Below are positions 1-6,270 of a DNA stretch of 16,918 nt, one piece after another (positions within the stretch are counted from its first letter, which is position 1; each line of letters begins with the position of its first letter). Origin of the DNA: Gammaproteobacteria bacterium (GTDB taxonomy: Bacteria > Pseudomonadota > Gammaproteobacteria > Granulosicoccales > Granulosicoccaceae). The stretch is from the NCBI GenBank assembly GCA_019634245.1, contig JAHQVR010000273.1, positions 1 to 16,918 of the forward strand, written 5' to 3'. The notes beneath the pieces were generated by a model. The model was not told the origin of the DNA. It did not search any database and saw only the letters and a program-made list of their open reading frames with translations. A program made the position numbers and the translations under genes.

Positions 1-683
1 GCAAGGGGCCCGCGGGCCGTATCCGGATCATCAGCCGGATCAAGAAGGGACAGGTCGAGGTCGAGATTGCCGACAATGGTCCGGGGATCGCGCCTGAAAT
101 CCAGTCCCGAATATTCGAGCCGTTCTTCACCACTAAAGCTGTGGATGAGGGTACCGGTATTGGTCTTGCTCTCAGTCATCGAATTGTGGATTCTCATCAT
201 GGAAACTTGTTTGTTGACGAGAGTGAATTGGGTGGAGCTACCTTCGTGGTGTCTTTACCGTTGGCAGATAGGCCGGCGACGAACCAATCAGCATCGACTC
301 CGGCGAGTGTTTCTCTTGCCACGCGAGCATTACTCGTTGAGGATGAACCTGAAGTGGCTGAAGTTTTCAAGAAATTATTTGAAAGCGTAGGGATTTCGAT
401 AATGGCTGTGGGTAGTGCTGAAGAAGCCCTTGCACTGCTTGAGAAAGATCGGCAATTTCAATTAATTGTCAGTGATCTTAGAATGCCTGGTATGAGTGGG
501 TTGGATTTATTGAGGTTGATTGAAAATCGATGGCCCTTTTTATCCCGTCAGTTGGTCTTTGTCACTGGTGATTCCATTAGCGAAGAAGCAGAGATAATTC
601 GCGCCGAAGGCACCCATAAGATATACGAAAAACCCCTCACGGCGATCGATCTGGATTCAATTGTTGGAACATTGCGACACTAA
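1..683 (+). CDS. Hybrid sensor histidine kinase, C-terminal part (ATPase plus receiver domain), 5' truncated by window edge
   Basis: This open frame enters from the left edge (first full codon at 3) and gives 226 residues of the C-terminal part of a hybrid kinase. Residues about 1-85 are the end of a GHKL/HATPase_c domain: the G1 box DNGPGI, the F box FEPFFTTK and the G2 box GTGIGLALS are all visible. A linker follows, then a receiver domain from about residue 100. The receiver has the acidic pocket VEDEPE, the phospho-acceptor Asp in [10 protein letters not shown], the conserved Thr in FVTGDS and the Lys in YEKPL. The kinase therefore probably autophosphorylates on a histidine upstream of the window and passes phosphate to its own receiver. 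No HPt domain follows the receiver. The next gene, 22 nt downstream on the same strand, is an OmpR-type regulator, a likely partner in one operon. Sensor input cannot be seen. Confidence 0.9.
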   Translation, partial: KGPAGRIRIISRIKKGQVEVEIADNGPGIAPEIQSRIFEPFFTTKAVDEGTGIGLALSHRIVDSHHGNLFVDESELGGATFVVSLPLADRPATNQSASTPASVSLATRALLVEDEPEVAEVFKKLFESVGISIMAVGSAEEALALLEKDRQFQLIVSDLRMPGMSGLDLLRLIENRWPFLSRQLVFVTGDSISEEAEIIRAEGTHKIYEKPLTAIDLDSIVGTLRH

Positions 684-705
684 ATAGAACGGGCGAACAG
701 CCATT

Positions 706-1422
706 ATGACTGAATCTACTCATATTCTCGTTTGTGATGATGAACCAGATCTTCGCGAGATGGTGGCGAAATACTTAAGGAAACGGGACTTTGAAGTCAC
801 TGTGGCCGACAGTGGCGAAGCGCTCGACCAGTGTTTAGAGAGTCACGAAACTATCGATTTGATTTTATTGGATATCAACATGCCCGGAGAGGATGGCTTG
901 AGCGTGCTGCGACGGCTCCGGGCGGATCGGAAGGTTGCGATTATTATGCTCACCGCAGCGGACGAACCAGTCGATAAAGTAATTGGCTTGGAAATGGGCG
1001 CTGATGATTATCTAGGTAAACCGGTCGATCTTCGGGAAATGGAAGCTCGAATCAAAGCCGTGTTAAGACGATCTGGTGCAGAGAAACCAGCGATTGATCT
1101 CGATGAAATTGACAATTCAAGTGCGGTAAATATCGACGGACTTACGCTTGAGATGTCTTCGGCAAAATTGTTTGATAGGGCGGGTGCCGAGATTGCAATT
1201 ACAGCGATGGAGTTCAACCTGTTAAAACTCTTTATACGCAATAAAGGGCGTGTACTTAACCGAGATCAACTGATGGAAATGTCGAGTGACAGAGAATGGG
1301 ATCCGTTTGATCGCAGTATTGACATACGCGTATTAAGACTAAGACGAAAGCTTGAGCTCAATCCCTCGAAACCACAGATAATTCGAACCGTTCGTGGCTT
1401 AGGCTATGTGTTCGACCCCTAA
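706..1422 (+). CDS. OmpR-family two-component response regulator
   Basis: The 238-residue protein has a receiver domain (about 1-125) and a C-terminal winged-helix DNA-binding domain (about 138-238), the normal OmpR/PhoB layout and length. The receiver has the acidic pair D11/D12, the phospho-acceptor D56 in LLDINMPGEDG, T83 and K105 in the GKP turn, so it should be phosphorylatable. The DNA-binding part ends in the typical recognition helix and wing (DRSIDIRVLRLRRKLE and RTVRGLGYVF). The ATG at 706 is the first start in frame and the protein begins with the usual ILVCDDEP strand; only a weak GGGCGAA precedes it. It follows the hybrid kinase by 22 nt, so the two are probably cotranscribed. 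Its targets are unknown. Proteins of this family usually bind tandem sites with an 11-bp period, and such sites occur at 2674-3357, but a link is only inferred. Confidence 0.93.
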   Translation: MTESTHILVCDDEPDLREMVAKYLRKRDFEVTVADSGEALDQCLESHETIDLILLDINMPGEDGLSVLRRLRADRKVAIIMLTAADEPVDKVIGLEMGADDYLGKPVDLREMEARIKAVLRRSGAEKPAIDLDEIDNSSAVNIDGLTLEMSSAKLFDRAGAEIAITAMEFNLLKLFIRNKGRVLNRDQLMEMSSDREWDPFDRSIDIRVLRLRRKLELNPSKPQIIRTVRGLGYVFDP

Positions 1423-1437
1423 ACCTACACGCACTCG

Positions 1438-1487
1438 GCAAGAACTACCGGCTTTTGTACATGACTTACTAAGCCGATAGTCCTTGC
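1438..1487. repeat. Long inverted repeat between convergent genes, possible terminator
   Basis: Two 17-nt arms (1438-1454 and 1471-1487) are inverted copies with 2 mismatches, separated by 16 nt. In minus-strand RNA both mismatches become G-U pairs, so the hairpin is fully paired there; in plus-strand RNA they are A-C mismatches. It lies in the 95-nt gap between the convergent response regulator and methyltransferase genes. The strand asymmetry suggests it mainly serves the minus-strand transcript. Neither side has a clear T run, so a classic Rho-independent terminator is not certain. Confidence 0.55.
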
Positions 1488-1517
1488 GTATCGCTGACTG
1501 ATCACATTCAACTTTGA

Positions 1518-2330
1518 CTACACAGAAACGGTCACTCGTAAAAACGTCGCTGGAATTAGCATAGCGTCTGTCACTGTACTTTTGTTGTGGGTGTTGAACA
1601 AATCTTCCAGCTCCTGCTCCAAATCCGCAGCTTTTCCTGCCTGTGCGGCAGCTTCGAGAGCATTCATAGTCGGTCCGTAGTATTGCAAAAACCGCTTTGA
1701 AAATTTACTCGGTGAGATAGACGCAGAGAAAGTGAAGGTATCTTCGATAAAAGAGATATTTTCCTCTTCAATTCCGGCTGAAACAAACCGCTCGGTAACA
1801 CTTTCTTGAACGCCCCAAGTCATCGGGCTGATGAAGCCTTTTGGCGGAGGCGGCGCATAGGCAGAGCAAGTTTTTAAAATTTGTGCCACTAAAGTGGGAT
1901 CGTTGGGGATCCAATTGCCCATGACTACCTGACCTCCGGGGCGTGCCACTCTGACCATTTCTTTTGCCACGTTTTGTGGTTCTGGTGCGAACATAGCACC
2001 AAATATAGAAATCACTCGATCAAATGAGTTATCGGCTAGTTCACCTAGTTGACAGGCATCGCCTTCCTGAAATTTGCAGTTGTCCAAATTCTCTAGTGCC
2101 GCTCGAGCATTCCCCGCTTTTACAAGATTTCTGGCTATGTCCACTCCCAGTACATCGGCTCCTAGCCTCGCTGCTGGTATGGCGGTTGTGCCATCACCAC
2201 AGCCGAGATCCAATACTTTGTGGTTACTGTTTATACCGATTTTACCGATCAGTTCTGTACCACTGTCTCTCATTGTTTCGGCGATTTTAGTAAAGTCGCC
2301 TTTTTCCCAAAGTGCTTTATTTGCGTTCAT
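1518..2330 (-). CDS. Class I SAM-dependent methyltransferase
   Basis: The protein has 270 residues and a Rossmann-type methyltransferase fold. Motif I is LDLGCGDGTT at about residues 40-49, and the acidic end of strand 2 is GVDIA with D64. The QEGDA segment near residue 90 and the ARPGGQVVMGNW segment complete the nucleotide-binding core. The C-terminal half is family-specific (GFISPMTWGVQE, YYGPTMNA) and resembles a widespread group of uncharacterised soluble methyltransferases; the substrate cannot be told. There is no signal peptide or membrane segment. The ATG at 2330 is preceded by AGGA at a spacing of 7 nt. This start region is nearly identical to those of the two small genes upstream on the same strand. 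The gene begins 50 nt after the stop of the 83-aa gene, so cotranscription is plausible. Methyltransferase: confident; substrate: unknown. Confidence 0.88.
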   Translation of the reverse strand: MNANKALWEKGDFTKIAETMRDSGTELIGKIGINSNHKVLDLGCGDGTTAIPAARLGADVLGVDIARNLVKAGNARAALENLDNCKFQEGDACQLGELADNSFDRVISIFGAMFAPEPQNVAKEMVRVARPGGQVVMGNWIPNDPTLVAQILKTCSAYAPPPPKGFISPMTWGVQESVTERFVSAGIEEENISFIEDTFTFSASISPSKFSKRFLQYYGPTMNALEAAAQAGKAADLEQELEDLFNTHNKSTVTDAMLIPATFLRVTVSV

Positions 2331-2341
2331 GTTGATTTCCT
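2323..2341 (-). repeat. Shared translation-start segment, copy 1 (methyltransferase)
   Basis: On the minus strand this reads AGGAAATCAACATGAACGC and contains the Shine-Dalgarno sequence, the spacer, the ATG and the first codons of the methyltransferase. Nearly the same segment starts the 83-aa and 74-aa genes. The likeness covers spacer bases as well as the ribosome-binding site. Confidence 0.6.
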
Positions 2342-2380
2342 ATTAAGTGTTGAAGTAAAAAATTTGATTAGCGTTACGTT

Positions 2381-2632
2381 TTACAGATTGATGGTGTTGC
2401 AATCGCCGCGTCGATATAGCGGTGAAATGGGTCGATAAACAGGCCGCCCGAGAAAATAGTCAAACGTCAACATTCCTTGACCCTGTTGCGCCGTGCTCTG
2501 TGCGGCCTTCTTCGCTTTTTTCCAATCTGACAGTTTTTTCTTAAGTGAATAGATCAATTCGTCCAGACGACTTCGTTCGAAATCTTCCGGGGTGTAAACA
2601 AGACCTTCGTACTGAAATGCTCTAGCGTTCAT
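2381..2632 (-). CDS. Small protein of unknown function (83 aa), paralogue of the neighbouring 74-aa protein
   Basis: I chose the ATG at 2632, not one 18 nt upstream, because it has GAGGA at a spacing of 6 nt and its start segment matches those of two neighbouring genes. The 83-residue product begins MNARAFQYEGLVYTPEDFER. It shares the pattern MNA..Q..GL..TP....SRL..L...L with the 74-aa protein encoded at 2911-3135. A lysine-rich stretch (about residues 30-45, LKKKLSDWKKAKKAAQ) is probably helical and basic. The C-terminal part (YFLGRPVYRPISPLYRRG) is rich in Pro, Tyr and Arg. There is no signal peptide or membrane segment, so it is probably cytoplasmic. A promoter-like element lies 41 nt upstream, and the methyltransferase follows 50 nt downstream. 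I do not recognise the family. The basic character would suit nucleic acid or acidic-partner binding, but this is only a guess. Confidence 0.65.
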   Translation of the reverse strand: MNARAFQYEGLVYTPEDFERSRLDELIYSLKKKLSDWKKAKKAAQSTAQQGQGMLTFDYFLGRPVYRPISPLYRRGDCNTINL

Positions 2633-2645
2633 GTTGATTCCTCTT
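2625..2645 (-). repeat. Shared translation-start segment, copy 2 (83-aa gene)
   Basis: On the minus strand GAGGAATCAACATGAACGC holds the Shine-Dalgarno sequence, spacer, ATG and first codons. It is identical to the methyltransferase copy from TCAACATGAACGC onward and differs by one base (TCAATATGAACGC) from the 74-aa gene copy. Confidence 0.6.
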
Positions 2646-2673
2646 TGCATGAAATTGAATAAGTTGAGGAACT

Positions 2674-2707
2674 AGTATCGTCCTCGAAAGTTTCAGTTTC
2701 ATTCCAA
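2674..2707 (-). promoter_or_regulatory. Promoter-like element of the 83-aa gene with tandem 7-mers
   Basis: On the minus strand: TTGGAAT, 4 nt, CTGAAAC, 9 nt, CGATACT. The CGATACT box ends 41 nt before the ATG at 2632. The same layout occurs upstream of the 74-aa gene and of the DUF1127 gene. In this copy the distal 7-mer is the most degenerate of the set. The 11-bp repeat period just upstream of a -10-like box is what OmpR/PhoB-type activator sites look like; no good -35 box is present. Confidence 0.5.
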
Positions 2708-2872
2708 GGGCCAAAGAGAATTGTTAATAAAGTTACTACTGAGTTAAATAACCGATACAAAGGAGGCGGCACTTTTAGAGCATTAAATGGTGAGTATTGG
2801 GTGGAGTTAAGATGATGGTGTTGATTGAGTGATGGGTGTTTTAAGTCGAGTAGAAACTTAAAGACATTGATA

Positions 2873-2900
2873 GCTGCAGCCAGGTGCATATGGCTGCAGC
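2873..2900. repeat. Perfect inverted repeat downstream of the 74-aa gene
   Basis: GCTGCAGCC (2873-2881) and GGCTGCAGC (2892-2900) form a perfect 9-bp stem with a 10-nt loop. It starts 10 nt after the stop codon of the minus-strand 74-aa gene, the position of a terminator or a 3' stabilising hairpin. No T run follows on the minus strand. Each arm also contains the self-complementary CTGCAG. Confidence 0.45.
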
Positions 2901-2910
2901 CTCGGTACGT

Positions 2911-3135
2911 TTATATATAGGAATATTTAACGAAGTTTGTGTTTCGTAGACTGGCAAGAACTGATTCCTCGCGTCGGTCAATACCCTTTCCAAATGCTTT
3001 TTTGCTCCAGCTAGCAAAGTCAAAGGCTGGCATGCCAATGTCGTTGAGCATTCGTAGTAAGGTACTCAACCGACTTGGTTTAATTTCGGCTGGAGTGAAA
3101 ATTAGGCCCTTGTTTTGAATTGTGCTTGCGTTCAT
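2911..3135 (-). CDS. Small protein of unknown function (74 aa) with a DUF1127-like segment
   Basis: The 74-residue protein starts at an ATG preceded by AGGGGAA at good spacing. Its first 30 residues match the 83-aa protein (MNA..Q..GL..TP....SRL..L...L). Residues about 28-39 read RMLNDIGMPAFD, very like [12 protein letters not shown] in the DUF1127 protein encoded at 3400-3645. It may therefore be a divergent DUF1127 relative that links the two sequence types. There is no signal peptide or membrane segment. A promoter-like element lies 39 nt upstream of the ATG, and a perfect hairpin follows the stop codon, so it could be a single-gene transcript. I know no function for it. The coding call rests on the paralogue, the start signals and the shared promoter layout. 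Confidence 0.62.
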   Translation of the reverse strand: MNASTIQNKGLIFTPAEIKPSRLSTLLRMLNDIGMPAFDFASWSKKAFGKGIDRREESVLASLRNTNFVKYSYI

Positions 3136-3146
3136 ATTGATTCCCC
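3128..3146 (-). repeat. Shared translation-start segment, copy 3 (74-aa gene)
   Basis: On the minus strand AGGGGAATCAATATGAACGC contains the Shine-Dalgarno sequence, spacer, ATG and first codons. It matches the other two copies except for one base in the spacer and the exact length of the purine run. Confidence 0.6.
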
Positions 3147-3174
3147 TTGTGGGTGAGTGTTTGCTTGGGAATCT

Positions 3175-3208
3175 AGTATCGGCACTGTACGTTTCTAAAC
3201 AGTTTCAG
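3175..3208 (-). promoter_or_regulatory. Promoter-like element of the 74-aa gene with tandem 7-mers
   Basis: On the minus strand: CTGAAAC, TGTT, TAGAAAC, 9 nt, CGATACT. The box ends 39 nt before the ATG at 3135. The bases CGATACTAG are identical to those at the 83-aa gene promoter. A further CTGAAAC in the same orientation lies upstream at 3233-3239, 31 bp from the first repeat, close to three helical turns. Confidence 0.55.
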
Positions 3209-3323
3209 TGGCATAGCGATTTTGTTAAAAATGTTTCAGCGTTGCCCAGGGTCATTAAGGAGTTCTACGGCATATACAGGTAAATTTAGAGAGTGATACA
3301 AATGAAACAAAACTATTAGCAAG

Positions 3324-3357
3324 TTGAAGCAGTTCTGAAGCATTCAAGGTCGATAAT
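3324..3357 (+). promoter_or_regulatory. Promoter-like element of the DUF1127 gene with tandem 7-mers
   Basis: On the plus strand: TTGAAGC, AGTT, CTGAAGC, 9 nt, CGATAAT. The box ends 42 nt before the ATG at 3400. Spacings (4 nt and 9 nt) are the same as in the two minus-strand copies. This is the clearest direct repeat of the three, with 6 of 7 bases identical between the 7-mers. The site points the opposite way from the other two, so the resemblance is not simply one duplicated gene. Confidence 0.55.
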
Positions 3358-3399
3358 TTCACTCCACAAACCATTGATCTTGAAACACAGGAAAAACAC

Positions 3400-3645
3400 A
3401 TGACTACTTCAGCAACCGCATTAGATAACACTGAATTAAACGCTGCTACCAACGATCTACTCGGCAAAGTTAGAAGCAAAGCGGATGATCTGATCGAACG
3501 GATCAAGTTTATGTATGCCGTTCGAAAGGATAGGAAAACTCTGGTTCGGCTAAGTGATCGGATGTTGCAGGATATTGGCGTCACACGGGCTGATGTCGAG
3601 ATGGAATGTGGGCGTAGTTTTTATGACCTGCAAAACTGTCGATAA
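3400..3645 (+). CDS. Small DUF1127 (YjiS-like) protein
   Basis: The 81-residue protein has the DUF1127 core in its C-terminal half: [20 protein letters not shown], followed by a short acidic turn and a final GRSFYDL. The N-terminal half is acidic and alanine-rich, then changes to a basic helix (about residues 28-50). The ATG is preceded by AGGA with 7 nt spacing. Small DUF1127 proteins are common in alpha- and gammaproteobacteria; some alphaproteobacterial members are reported to take part in stress, RNA or phosphate control, and the function here is unknown. The gene is the only plus-strand member of the small-protein cluster and has the same promoter layout as its two divergent neighbours. 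It is followed after 77 nt by mnmG, with no obvious terminator between them. Confidence 0.85.
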   Translation: MTTSATALDNTELNAATNDLLGKVRSKADDLIERIKFMYAVRKDRKTLVRLSDRMLQDIGVTRADVEMECGRSFYDLQNCR

Positions 3646-3710
3646 AGTCTGCTTTCCGCTCTGAAGGCCCCTGTAGTGCCGGTTATCCAATAATTAACCA
3701 ATTTTCCCCA

Positions 3711-3716
3711 TATAAT
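3711..3716 (+). promoter_or_regulatory. Perfect -10 box directly before mnmG (possible leaderless start)
   Basis: TATAAT matches the sigma-70 -10 consensus exactly and ends 6 nt before the mnmG ATG at 3723. Transcription would be expected to start at about the A of that ATG. The six bases between are AGGGAG, which touch the start codon and are too close for a normal Shine-Dalgarno. No good -35 box is seen at 16-18 nt. Confidence 0.45.
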
Positions 3717-3722
3717 AGGGAG

Positions 3723-5624
3723 ATGGATTTCCCAACCACTTTTGATGTGATTGTTGTTGGCGGCGGGCATGCTGGCACCGAGGCTGCGCTCGCGGCCGCC
3801 CGTTCTGGTGCTCGCACACTTCTGCTGACACACAATATTGAAACGCTGGGACAGATGAGCTGCAACCCTGCGATCGGGGGAATCGGCAAAGGTCATCTCG
3901 TTAAAGAGATTGATGCGCTGGGCGGTGCGATGGGAAAAGCCGCCGATTTAGCGGGCATTCACTTTCGCACTCTGAATCAGCGTAAAGGTGCTGCGGTGCG
4001 CGCCACCCGAGCGCAGGCGGACCGTCAGCTATACCGTCAAGCCATTCGGCTGATGCTCGAGAATCAGACCAACCTGACGTTGTTCCAACAAAGCGTGGAC
4101 GATTTAATCATCAATGGCAATCGTGTGGAGGGTGTGGTTACGCAGCTGGGTGTGATGTTCAAAGCACCCACCGTGGTGATGACTGTTGGGACGTTTTTGG
4201 CTGGCAAGATTCATGTGGGGGAATCTCAAACTTCTGCAGGGCGGGCGGGTGACCCTCCGGCCCAGACTCTGGCGCTGCGCCTACGTGAAATGGCTTTTGA
4301 TGTTGGCCGACTGAAAACCGGTACACCGCCACGGATCGACGGCCGTTCGATCGACTATTCCCAGCTAGACGCACAACCCGGAGACTCTCCTCGACCGGTG
4401 TTCTCTTACCTAGGCTCTGTCGATGACCACCCGGAGCAGGTGCACTGCCACATCACACACACGAACGAAAAAACCCATGACATCATTCGAGGCGCGTTGG
4501 ATCGTTCTCCTTTGTTCTCAGGAAACATTGAAGGGGTCGGACCACGTTATTGCCCATCGATCGAAGATAAAGTGGTGCGCTTTAGCGATAAGAGTTCTCA
4601 TCAGATCTTTATCGAACCAGAAGGTCTGAGCACGCACGAAATCTACCCCAACGGTATTTCTACCAGTTTGCCGTTTGATGTTCAGCTCGACTATGTGCAT
4701 TCGATTAAAGGGTTTGAAAAGGCTCACATTACTCGGCCAGGATATGCCATTGAATACGACTTCTTCGATCCTCTTGGCTTGCAACCTTCACTGGAAACTA
4801 AAGCGGTAAACGGGCTGTATTTCGCTGGGCAAATAAACGGCACCACCGGTTATGAAGAAGCGGGTGCGCAAGGATTGGTTGCCGGTCTAAACGCCGCTCG
4901 ACAAGTCCGAGGCGAGGAATGTTGGTCTCCACAGCGGCATGAGGCTTACATTGGTGTGCTGATAGACGATTTAATTACACGGGGCACTCTTGAACCCTAT
5001 CGCATGTTTACCAGCAGAGCAGAATATCGATTGATGCTCCGGGAAGACAACGCGGATATTCGATTGACCCCGGTCGGGCGGGAAATGGGCCTGGTAGATG
5101 ATAGTCGCTGGAATGCCTTTTCTAAAAAAATGGATGAGGTTGAAACGTTAAAGTCTCAACTGAATGACGTGTGGATACGGCCAGGTACGGAAGATGCGCA
5201 GAAACTCACTGTAGCGACCGGGCTGACACTGGCGCGCGAGCGTCGCGCAACCGAACTATTAAAGATGCCCGAAGTGCAGTTAGATAAATTGCTCGATCTT
5301 GTTGGTATAGCCGATAAGCCGAGTAACGCTGCGATCGAACAGGTTGAAATTCAAGGTAAGTACGCCGGGTACCTTGATCGACAGCAAGCGGATATCGAAC
5401 GAACGCGCAATCAGCAAAACATTTCTTTAACTGAAGATCTTGACTACGCTGTGGTGCGTGGGCTGTCGAACGAGGTTCAGCAAAAGCTCTCTGAGCACCG
5501 TCCGAGTACTATCGGGCAAGCCAGCCGTATCGCCGGTGTCACACCCGCTGCAATTTCGTTACTGCTGGTTCATCTTAAAAAAGCCTCAGTCAAAAACAAC
5601 GCAACTCTTCGCGATAGTGCTTGA
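3723..5624 (+). CDS. mnmG: tRNA uridine-5-carboxymethylaminomethyl modification enzyme MnmG (GidA)
   Basis: MnmG is the FAD-dependent partner of MnmE; the complex modifies uridine 34 at the wobble position of several tRNAs (cmnm5U/nm5U pathway) in the cytoplasm. The 633-residue length fits the family (629 in E. coli). The N-terminal FAD-binding loop is GGGHAG (residues 13-18). The [17 protein letters not shown] signature contains C47, and RYCPSIEDK contains C277; both cysteines sit at the same numbers as in the E. coli enzyme. The second family signature is visible around [20 protein letters not shown]. The C-terminal helical domain, used for MnmE and tRNA contact, includes [18 protein letters not shown]. 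The start [15 protein letters not shown] is the usual family N-terminus. The stop codon lies inside the start of rsmG (8-nt overlap), indicating coupled translation. Confidence 0.97.
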   Translation: MDFPTTFDVIVVGGGHAGTEAALAAARSGARTLLLTHNIETLGQMSCNPAIGGIGKGHLVKEIDALGGAMGKAADLAGIHFRTLNQRKGAAVRATRAQADRQLYRQAIRLMLENQTNLTLFQQSVDDLIINGNRVEGVVTQLGVMFKAPTVVMTVGTFLAGKIHVGESQTSAGRAGDPPAQTLALRLREMAFDVGRLKTGTPPRIDGRSIDYSQLDAQPGDSPRPVFSYLGSVDDHPEQVHCHITHTNEKTHDIIRGALDRSPLFSGNIEGVGPRYCPSIEDKVVRFSDKSSHQIFIEPEGLSTHEIYPNGISTSLPFDVQLDYVHSIKGFEKAHITRPGYAIEYDFFDPLGLQPSLETKAVNGLYFAGQINGTTGYEEAGAQGLVAGLNAARQVRGEECWSPQRHEAYIGVLIDDLITRGTLEPYRMFTSRAEYRLMLREDNADIRLTPVGREMGLVDDSRWNAFSKKMDEVETLKSQLNDVWIRPGTEDAQKLTVATGLTLARERRATELLKMPEVQLDKLLDLVGIADKPSNAAIEQVEIQGKYAGYLDRQQADIERTRNQQNISLTEDLDYAVVRGLSNEVQQKLSEHRPSTIGQASRIAGVTPAAISLLLVHLKKASVKNNATLRDSA

Positions 5625-6270
5625 TTCCTTAACGCAGCAATTGGTTAATGGATTGAAGGCGATTGACACTGACTGCACTGATGAACAGATTCAGTTAAGC
5701 ATTCAGTTTATTAGGCTCTTAGAAAAATGGAACAAAGTCTATAACCTGACTGCGGTCCGTCACCTGCCGGATATGGTTGATCGGCACCTGCTGGATAGCT
5801 TGTCCATTTCTCGCTGGATAAAGGGGCGGGTGATTGACTTAGGAACCGGTGCGGGTCTGCCGGTGATTCCTTTGGCTATTCACCAACCTGATCACTCATT
5901 CATATCAGTGGAGTCCAACGGGAAAAAAACTCGCTTTCAACAACAAGCGTTATTGGAGTTGTCGATCCATAATGTGGAGGTTCGGCAAGTGCGTGTAGAG
6001 ACTCTGCAGGCTCAACAGCTGTTTAATTCTACGCAAGGTGAGTCTACGCAGCTTGCCGACACGGTGGTATCTCGCGCCTTCAGTGCACCAGAACAATTCT
6101 TACTGTTCGCGCAAAACTTGCTAAAAACGCACGGACAGGCATTAGTGATGCTAGGGCGAGCCGACAAACTGCCAGAAACGCTACCGGGATCATTTAAATT
6201 GATGCAGATGGAAAGAATCGAGTTACCCGGTAGTGGGCAGAGGCACCTGGCGGTGTGTGAGAAGCATTAA
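5617..6270 (+). CDS. rsmG: 16S rRNA (guanine-527-N7)-methyltransferase RsmG (GidB)
   Basis: RsmG transfers a methyl group from SAM to N7 of G527 in 16S rRNA. From the GTG at 5617 the product is 217 residues, close to the usual 205-215. The frame remains open far upstream inside mnmG, but family alignment puts the N-terminus near VLDSLTQQL, and this GTG overlaps the mnmG stop by 8 nt, typical of coupled translation. No clear Shine-Dalgarno is visible. The family hallmark [12 protein letters not shown] is at about residues 38-49, followed by [11 protein letters not shown] motif I is [15 protein letters not shown] (73-87). ESNGKK, SRAFS and LMLGR-type segments follow in the usual order, and the protein ends in [10 protein letters not shown]. 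The stop codon overlaps by 3 nt with the stop of a minus-strand gene. Confidence 0.95.
   Translation: MLDSLTQQLVNGLKAIDTDCTDEQIQLSIQFIRLLEKWNKVYNLTAVRHLPDMVDRHLLDSLSISRWIKGRVIDLGTGAGLPVIPLAIHQPDHSFISVESNGKKTRFQQQALLELSIHNVEVRQVRVETLQAQQLFNSTQGESTQLADTVVSRAFSAPEQFLLFAQNLLKTHGQALVMLGRADKLPETLPGSFKLMQMERIELPGSGQRHLAVCEKH

Noticed and set aside
67..390. Plus-strand open frame of 107 codons at the left edge
   Set aside because: It is out of frame with the kinase ATPase motifs, which occupy the same bases.
2024..2438. Plus-strand open frames opposite the methyltransferase start
   Set aside because: They are antisense to a clear methyltransferase and lack start signals and recognisable motifs.
2629..2889. 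Minus-strand open frame of 86 codons upstream of the 83-aa gene
   Set aside because: It overlaps the start region and promoter-like element of the 83-aa gene, has low-complexity Asn/Ser/His composition and no homologue-like pattern.
3175..3183. Sigma-28 (FliA) -10 likeness, GCCGATAC before the 74-aa gene
   Set aside because: The other two sites have GACGATAC and GTCGATAA, and none has a TAAAGTTT-like -35 at 11 nt, so a flagellar promoter is not supported.
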